From positions 74,787-138,786 of the forward strand of contig JBMNKF010000008.1 in NCBI GenBank assembly GCA_050952065.1: a stretch of DNA of 64,000 nucleotides, given 5' to 3'. A program made the position numbers and the translations under genes. Below, in pieces: positions 61,657-64,000 of this stretch. The notes beneath the pieces were generated by a model. It did no database searches. It was given only the letters and a program-made list of their open reading frames with translations, and was not told the origin of the DNA. The DNA is from JAXGZG01 sp050952065. Its GTDB lineage: Bacteria > Bacillota > Sulfobacillia > Fermentithermobacillales > Fermentithermobacillaceae. Positions within the stretch are counted from its first letter, which is position 1, and each line of letters opens with the position of its first letter.

Positions 61657-62445
61657 TTATTTTCTGCCTAACACATGCTCCCAGTAGCATCGGAAAAGGC
61701 AGAGCCACTGAACATAAAGAATCTCTGTAGGAGTAATATTTTTATTTTGCACACCAGCCTGACGGAATGCCCTAGATAACTGCTTGCTTGTAAAAAGACT
61801 GCGGAATCCATATTTTAGTGCCTTTGAAACAAATTGTTCATAGGCAAACCACTGGTTTGCGGGTATGTCCGGTTGGCTCTTTTTCTTAAGGTGAAGAAGT
61901 ACTACATCAACGCTTGGTTTGGGATGGAAATCCTCCCTGCTGAAATAGTAAGCAATATCTAAATCGAACTTGGGCTTTATAAGCAGAGAACGCAATGATT
62001 CTGAAGGCTCACCCATAAAACGTTTGGCTGCGCCTTTTTCCATGGTAAGCCATGCTTCAGAAGGTGCGTTTTTGCATTCCGTCAATTTTCGCATAATATC
62101 CGTAGTGAAGCAAAAAGGGATATTTGAAAAAACTTTATAATCTTCATAATTAGGAAGTTTCCATTTCAAAAAGTCCTGATGATATATACGGATATTTTTG
62201 ACGTCCTTGAATTTTGCTGTCAATTTATTATATAAACGGCCGTCAATTTCAATTGCCGAAACTTTCCGGCATCTTTTTATCAAGAAACCTGTTATATGAC
62301 CCTTTCCCGGACCAATTTCAATAACATGATCTTTTTTGTTAAGGGTTGTTCTGCGAATAATTCTGTTGATAATTTTGTAACTTGTTAAAAAGTTTTGAGA
62401 TACCCAAATGGGCGGAGTTGTCCCTTTTTTTCTATTTTGGGGCAT
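61657..62445 (-). CDS. erm: Erm-family 23S rRNA (adenine-N6) methyltransferase
   Basis: Methylates A2058 of 23S rRNA, giving macrolide-lincosamide-streptogramin B resistance (family knowledge). 262 residues: WVSQNFLTSYKIINRII, SAM motif VIEIGPGKGHITGFL, IEIDGRLY, catalytic NIPFCFTTDIMRKL, FHPKPSVDVVLLHL and FVSKALKYGFRSLFTSKQLSRAF. The N-terminal ~14 residues are basic and extra. It is closer to Erm than to KsgA (QNFL, NIPF). The Erm class is not assigned. Ribosome site AGAGGTG (62453-62458) is masked by a leader structure. Opposite to flanking phage genes. Confidence 0.92.
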   Translation of the reverse strand: MPQNRKKGTTPPIWVSQNFLTSYKIINRIIRRTTLNKKDHVIEIGPGKGHITGFLIKRCRKVSAIEIDGRLYNKLTAKFKDVKNIRIYHQDFLKWKLPNYEDYKVFSNIPFCFTTDIMRKLTECKNAPSEAWLTMEKGAAKRFMGEPSESLRSLLIKPKFDLDIAYYFSREDFHPKPSVDVVLLHLKKKSQPDIPANQWFAYEQFVSKALKYGFRSLFTSKQLSRAFRQAGVQNKNITPTEILYVQWLCLFRCYWEHVLGRK

Positions 62446-62450
62446 AAAAA

Positions 62451-62532
62451 TACACCTCTTTCGTTTTTTCGTAATCGAAAAAGGTGCACAAAAACAAAGA
62501 TGCTGCTATGAGCTATCTTTCTTTCTGTGCAC
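62451..62532 (-). promoter_or_regulatory. candidate erm translational attenuator
   Basis: Reverse-strand RNA. Segment 4 (62451-62463, carries the erm ribosome site) pairs 13 of 13 with segment 3 (62476-62488), two G-U. Alternatively 62484-62501 pairs with segment 2 (62515-62532), an 18-bp stem with one mismatch, overlapping the first pairing and thereby excluding it. Segment 1 (62549-62556, inside the leader ORFs) can pair 8 bp with 62514-62521. This is the classic four-segment layout of inducible erm genes. Confidence 0.75.
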
Positions 62533-62534
62533 TT

Positions 62535-62564
62535 TTATTTACGAATACGAAAAATACCATACAT
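62535..62564 (-). CDS. candidate erm leader peptide
   Basis: ATG at 62564 gives MYGIFRIRK, nine residues and a stop, with GGAGG (62578-62582) 13 bp upstream. RIR fits the Arg/Lys-X-Arg/Lys macrolide-arrest motif of some Erm leaders. A second overlapping ORF (62560 down to 62513) gives MVFFVFVNKSAQKER, more like the hydrophobic ErmC-type leaders but with poorer ribosome-site spacing. Only one is likely to be used. Confidence 0.5.
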   Translation of the reverse strand: MYGIFRIRK

Positions 62565-62596
62565 AGGTGTATACTAGCCTCCAAATATAAAATCAA

Positions 62597-62630
62597 ATTA
62601 TAGTTTAGCATTAATGCCTATGTTTGTCAA
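62597..62630 (-). promoter_or_regulatory. erm promoter
   Basis: Reverse strand: TTGACA (62625-62630), 17 bp, TAAACT (62602-62607). A TATAAT also lies at 62597-62602 but is 22 bp from the -35. Either gives a ~145-nt leader before erm. Confidence 0.6.
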
Positions 62631-62651
62631 ATGGTTTTGGAGGAAAAAACT

Positions 62652-63227
62652 ATGAAGTTTTCAAGGTTTGCAGAAACCATACAATTAAAAAACAATAATC
62701 ATGTGGTGAGCGTAACTGTGACACTCAAGATTTCCGACTGTAACGGAATTATCTATTTCACCGACCTGCAGCTTCAGGATGGAGATCAGTTGACAGGCTA
62801 TACCGTCCACACGAGCAAAATGCTAACGAAAATGCAGGAAAACGGGCAGCCAGTTCCGCCCCGGCATTATAACGGTGTGGTGCGAACAGCGGAGACTGTA
62901 ATTTTATTCAACCTGGGTAAAACTTCTGCTGGTCTTGACTGCTATATCTACCCCATGCAGGATATGGCGGCAGGCAGCATTGAGCTTTCCCAGGGCATGG
63001 GCGCGCACAAGGCGAGGTTTCTTGATCCGGTGAATGCAGGCGACGAAATAGCGATTCTGGCATCCAGCCGCCAGTGCCTGAAAAACGGCAGTCCTGCCCG
63101 GAAGGATGGGTTTTATCAGTATACGGCGGCATGGGACAGCAAGCATACGGTCAAGTTGGAGGAGAGGAAATCGTCGCGGGTGCTCTTTGAGTTTCAGGAA
63201 ATGCAGGACGGGGGTGAGCGCCTGTGA
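62652..63227 (+). CDS. phage tail-module protein, paralogous N-terminus to 61449
   Basis: About 191 residues. N-terminal SVTVTLKISDCNGIIYFTDLQLQDGDQLTGYTVHTSKM repeats the fold of the small protein before erm, then a beta-rich region (FNLGKTSAGLDCYIYPMQDMAAGSIELSQGMGAHKARFLDPVNAGDEIAILASSRQ, in part). ATG 62652 has GGAGG 8 bp upstream; ATG 62631 is less likely. Probably a tail or baseplate-associated phage protein. Function otherwise unknown. Confidence 0.7.
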   Translation: MKFSRFAETIQLKNNNHVVSVTVTLKISDCNGIIYFTDLQLQDGDQLTGYTVHTSKMLTKMQENGQPVPPRHYNGVVRTAETVILFNLGKTSAGLDCYIYPMQDMAAGSIELSQGMGAHKARFLDPVNAGDEIAILASSRQCLKNGSPARKDGFYQYTAAWDSKHTVKLEERKSSRVLFEFQEMQDGGERL

Positions 63228-63568
63228 GGGATTATCTGAAAGGCAAGCGGTGCATGGTGTGGAGTTTTATGGGAAATGCCCGAATGTATGAAGCGCTTAA
63301 AGACTATGGCGACCGCTTTGATACGGTAGGCATTTTTACTTTTGAGGTTGACGCAACAGGTACAATCACTGAAACCGGTACCAGCATCATCAGCATGCTT
63401 CCGTATATCCAGAAATGGCCGCACATCAAGTGGCTGCTCACTATTATGAATCATGGAATAGCCAGTATTTTTACTGCACTTCGCAACAACCAAAACGGTG
63501 CAAAGGATAAGTTTCTCACTGAAATCATCCGAATCATGAACAAGTATCCATTAGAAGTGAAACTATAA
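63224..63568 (+). CDS. truncated glycosidase-like phage protein (GH18-like N-terminus)
   Basis: 114 residues. MVWSFMGNARMYEALKDYGDRFDTVGIFTFEVDATGTI, then ISMLPYIQKWPHIKWLLTIMNHGIASIFTALRNN resembles the start of a family-18-like TIM barrel in phage tail hydrolases. The frame ends YPLEVKL before any DxDxE catalytic motif, so the gene is either truncated or a non-catalytic remnant. GTG 63224 overlaps the preceding stop. Confidence 0.55.
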   Translation: MRDYLKGKRCMVWSFMGNARMYEALKDYGDRFDTVGIFTFEVDATGTITETGTSIISMLPYIQKWPHIKWLLTIMNHGIASIFTALRNNQNGAKDKFLTEIIRIMNKYPLEVKL

Positions 63569-63583
63569 GATTGTAATAAGATT

Positions 63584-63630
63584 GCCGCCAGTTGAGGAGG
63601 AAACCTTCTTAATTGGCGGCTTTTTTATTT
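63584..63630 (+). terminator. rho-independent terminator after the phage tail genes
   Basis: A 17-bp stem (starting GCCGCCAGTTGAGG and ending TTAATTGGCGGC, several G-U pairs) closes an AAA loop, followed by TTTTTTATTTTT. Confidence 0.9.
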
Positions 63631-63634
63631 TTGT

Positions 63635-63684
63635 ACAAATGTATAAACAAATATATAGACAAATAAATGTTTTTCATATATAAT
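63635..63684 (+). promoter_or_regulatory. promoter with three 12-bp direct repeats
   Basis: ACAAAT recurs at 63635, 63647 and 63659, each in a 12-bp unit ACAAATnTATAn or close. The third overlaps TAGACA (63656-63661), which is 17 bp from TATAAT (63679-63684). Suggests a promoter with stacked operator sites for the downstream regulator. Confidence 0.6.
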
Positions 63685-63703
63685 TGTAATGAGGTGGTGA
63701 ATT

Positions 63704-64000
63704 ATGGATATTAGAATAGACAGCTTAATTCCCTTTGATTCATTGAAAACCAATATAGACCATGTATTCTCTGTTGTTGATAAAAACGGAAAAGTTGTTC
63801 TGCTTAAAGATAATAAGCCGGTTTATATAGTCTTAAAATACGATGAAAATAATTTAACTGATGTAGGAATTAGCATGAGCGAAATGCCTAACTATACGCT
63901 TCATGAAGCTATGAGAATTGTCTTATCAGAGGCGGAAAACAAAACGATGCATGCTGCTGAACTTGCCGATGAGATATATAAGCGTAGGCTGTATTTAAAA
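63704..64000 (+). CDS. Phd/YefM-type N-domain fused to HARE-HTH-like domain, 3' partial
   Basis: The frame runs off the window after ~99 residues. N-terminus MDIRIDSLIPFDSLKTNID...VVDKNGKVVLLKDNKPVYIVLKYDE resembles Phd/YefM antitoxins. A short linker leads to LHEAMRIVLSEAENKTMHAAELADEIYKRRLYLK, the pattern of a HARE winged helix. No toxin gene is visible before it; any partner would lie beyond the window. ATG 63704 follows GAGGTGG. More A+T-rich than the main chromosome part. Confidence 0.65.
   Translation, partial: MDIRIDSLIPFDSLKTNIDHVFSVVDKNGKVVLLKDNKPVYIVLKYDENNLTDVGISMSEMPNYTLHEAMRIVLSEAENKTMHAAELADEIYKRRLYLK

Noticed and set aside
1..64000. tRNA, rRNA or CRISPR features.
   Set aside because: No cloverleaf with a CCA-type end, rRNA-like run or spaced repeat array was found on reading.

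Overview
The first ~59.5 kb is one continuous bacterial chromosome segment. It is gene-dense and moderately GC-rich, with many GTG and TTG starts, strong AGGAGG-type ribosome sites and repeated ATGA/TTGA stop-start overlaps. The gene content (EndoA-type MazEF, DUF4321-maf-radC-mreBCD, minCDE, Rnf, IscR-IscS-IscU, an SH3/AMIN amidase, an Asp23-like domain, GatCAB) points to an anaerobic, Gram-positive-lineage Bacillota, Clostridia-like and possibly thermophilic. That assignment is inference; the window holds no rRNA or tRNA gene.

Layout: 2-5074 holds a partial 2-hydroxyacid dehydrogenase, acpS, nnrD, mazEF, a class-I glutamine-amidotransferase-like hydrolase and a P1 peptidase. 5166-10550 is a block of poorly understood genes around an orphan GlmL/MutL-like ATPase and a barrel-sandwich-hybrid protein, followed by a cysteine-motif DUF483-like protein. 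10534-14913 holds a family-4 uracil-DNA glycosylase and the t6A/N-acetylation cluster tsaE-tsaB-rimI-tsaD, with pyrF inverted inside it. 14932-22212 holds a radical-SAM/PDZ/DUF512 protein, three tandem M42 aminopeptidases and tldD-pmbA. 22265-25309 holds two convergent cell-wall enzymes. 25465-27480 is a reverse-strand iscR-iscS-iscU operon with a visible operator. 27617-31343 holds a TPR protein, a P-loop/Asp23 fusion and a frameshifted rpoN. 31521-37076 is an Rnf operon in the order C-D-E-A-B, without rnfG, followed by apbE. 37157-46465 is the shape and division cluster (DUF4321, maf, radC, mreBCD, mrdA, minCDE, rodA) plus an RseC-like protein. 46434-49728 (reverse) is a bacterial XPB helicase with a partner protein. 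49896-59540 holds pcrA (frameshifted), ligA, gatCAB, murB and rlmD.

Near 59,500 the sequence changes abruptly. The last residues of RlmD are replaced, and a 5'-truncated phage tail gene begins in another frame. From there to the end the DNA is more A+T-rich and carries prophage tail-module genes, an Erm 23S rRNA methyltransferase on the reverse strand, a truncated hydrolase-like gene and a Phd/HARE-type regulator cut by the window end. This is either a contig chimera or a prophage boundary with deletion; the sequence alone favours a chimeric join. The erm upstream region has the parts of a drug-inducible translational attenuator.

Two conserved genes (rpoN, pcrA) carry single-base frameshifts at short G runs. 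Two others (rodA, radC) appear to start at ACG and ATA, each one transition from ATG, with well-placed ribosome sites. Sequencing error is a real possibility throughout.
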